Below, piece by piece: positions 61,060 through 61,496 of a stretch of 61,496 nt of DNA. The notes under the pieces are model-generated. The model had not been told where the DNA came from. It made no database searches and worked only from the letters and a program-made list of their open reading frames with translations. The translations under genes were made by a program, and so were the position numbers. This DNA comes from Salinarimonas sp. (GTDB taxonomy: Bacteria > Pseudomonadota > Alphaproteobacteria > Rhizobiales > Beijerinckiaceae), in contig JAFIEI010000019.1 in NCBI GenBank assembly GCA_020832565.1, positions 1 through 61,496 of the forward strand, in the 5' to 3' direction. Position 1 is the first letter of the stretch. Each line of letters opens with the position of its first letter.

Positions 61060-61496
61060 ATGGCAAAAGCGAACAAGAGCGCGCACCGCGTCGTCGCGGA
61101 TAACCGCAAGGCGCGCTTCAACTACGAGATCAAGGATACCTACGAGGCCGGAATTGCCCTGTCGGGTACGGAGGTGAAAAGCCTTCGCACCGGCAGGGCG
61201 ACGATCGGTGAGGCCTATGCCGGACCGATGCGCGAAGAACTGTATCTCTTCAACGCCTATATTCCGGAATACCTGCAGGCCAATCGCTTCAACCACCATC
61301 CGAAGCGCCCACGCAAATTGCTGCTGCATCGCCGCGAGATCGACAAGCTCATCGGGGCGACACAGCGCGAAGGTTATACGGTGGTGCCGCTGCGGATCTA
61401 TTTCAACGATCGCGGACGGGCGAAGGTCGAGCTCGGCCTCGGGCGCGGCAAGAAGCTGCACGACAAGCGCGAGACCGAGAAGAAGCGCAGCTGGGA
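61060..61496 (+). CDS. smpB: SsrA-binding protein SmpB (3' end outside the window)
   Basis: 145 codons are visible, then the window ends in frame. The protein starts [20 protein letters not shown] and contains the OB-fold pieces [42 protein letters not shown] and the C-terminal [16 protein letters not shown] that binds tmRNA in the ribosome decoding centre. Known SmpB proteins are about 155-160 residues, so about a dozen residues are missing. SmpB with tmRNA rescues stalled ribosomes. Confidence 0.96.
   Translation, partial: MAKANKSAHRVVADNRKARFNYEIKDTYEAGIALSGTEVKSLRTGRATIGEAYAGPMREELYLFNAYIPEYLQANRFNHHPKRPRKLLLHRREIDKLIGATQREGYTVVPLRIYFNDRGRAKVELGLGRGKKLHDKRETEKKRSW

Noticed and set aside
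1-61496. tRNA, rRNA, prophage or insertion-sequence genes
   Set aside because: No tRNA T-loop/acceptor pattern, rRNA segment, transposase, integrase or phage structural gene was recognised in the sequence.

Overview
The window is 61.5 kb of GC-rich, densely coded DNA. Gene content points to an alphaproteobacterium, most likely of the Hyphomicrobiales (Rhizobiales). The fabA-fabB-fabI operon is divergent from irr, PutA without a DNA-binding domain is paired with an Lrp-type regulator, a MarR/OmpR-regulator/kinase triad sits beside ilvE, and one promoter matches the alphaproteobacterial EcfG stress sigma-factor consensus. The genus cannot be told from the sequence alone. No rRNA, tRNA, CRISPR array, insertion sequence or prophage was seen.

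Layout. 0-5.3 kb: a repeat pair, putA/putR (proline catabolism) and an O-antigen-ligase-like membrane protein. 5.3-12.7 kb: a five-gene peptide ABC importer divergent from an M20 amidohydrolase. 12.8-20.7 kb: a 52-codon membrane ORF, an SDR, mscL, the unsaturated fatty-acid genes fabI/fabB/fabA, irr, an SDR, a GntR/HutC regulator and a glutaredoxin-MauE fusion. 20.9-22.8 kb: a homocysteine-methyltransferase-like gene divergent from a TetR gene, in visibly lower-GC DNA. 22.8-32.8 kb: a catabolic region with a flavin monooxygenase, two maleate-isomerase/arylmalonate-decarboxylase family proteins, an SDR, a muconic-semialdehyde-type aldehyde dehydrogenase, a CaiB-type CoA-transferase and a TAXI-type TRAP importer. 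33.0-37.4 kb: a NitT/TauT-like ABC importer with two different permeases, followed by an arginine-deiminase-family enzyme. 37.5-41.8 kb: a molybdo-hydroxylase maturation operon (CoxE, two XdhC halves, a molybdopterin-binding protein, a MocA-like cytidylyltransferase). 41.9-49.5 kb: ridA, ilvE, the MarR/RR/HK triad, an SDR, a DUF1499-like protein, an MBL-fold hydrolase and a 33-codon membrane ORF. 49.7-61.5 kb: an amidase with a TetR regulator, an extensin-like lipoprotein, a secreted protein, rlmJ, an M15-like peptidase, a HisKA_2 stress-type kinase, a CelD-type acyltransferase, a lytic transglycosylase, dapA and the start of smpB.

How the parts connect. The main regulatory signal is a TGTC-NN-GACA palindrome. 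It occurs directly upstream of the GntR gene (19101), of the monooxygenase operon (24879), of the CoA-transferase operon (29542) and of the TAXI-TRAP genes (29713). These are therefore probably one regulon, covering uptake and breakdown of an unidentified, perhaps aromatic or dicarboxylic, substrate. A second recurring element is a palindromic interspersed repeat with a CCCTCCCC/GGGGAGGG core. At least six copies lie at three intergenic sites, one of them inside the molybdo-hydroxylase maturation operon.
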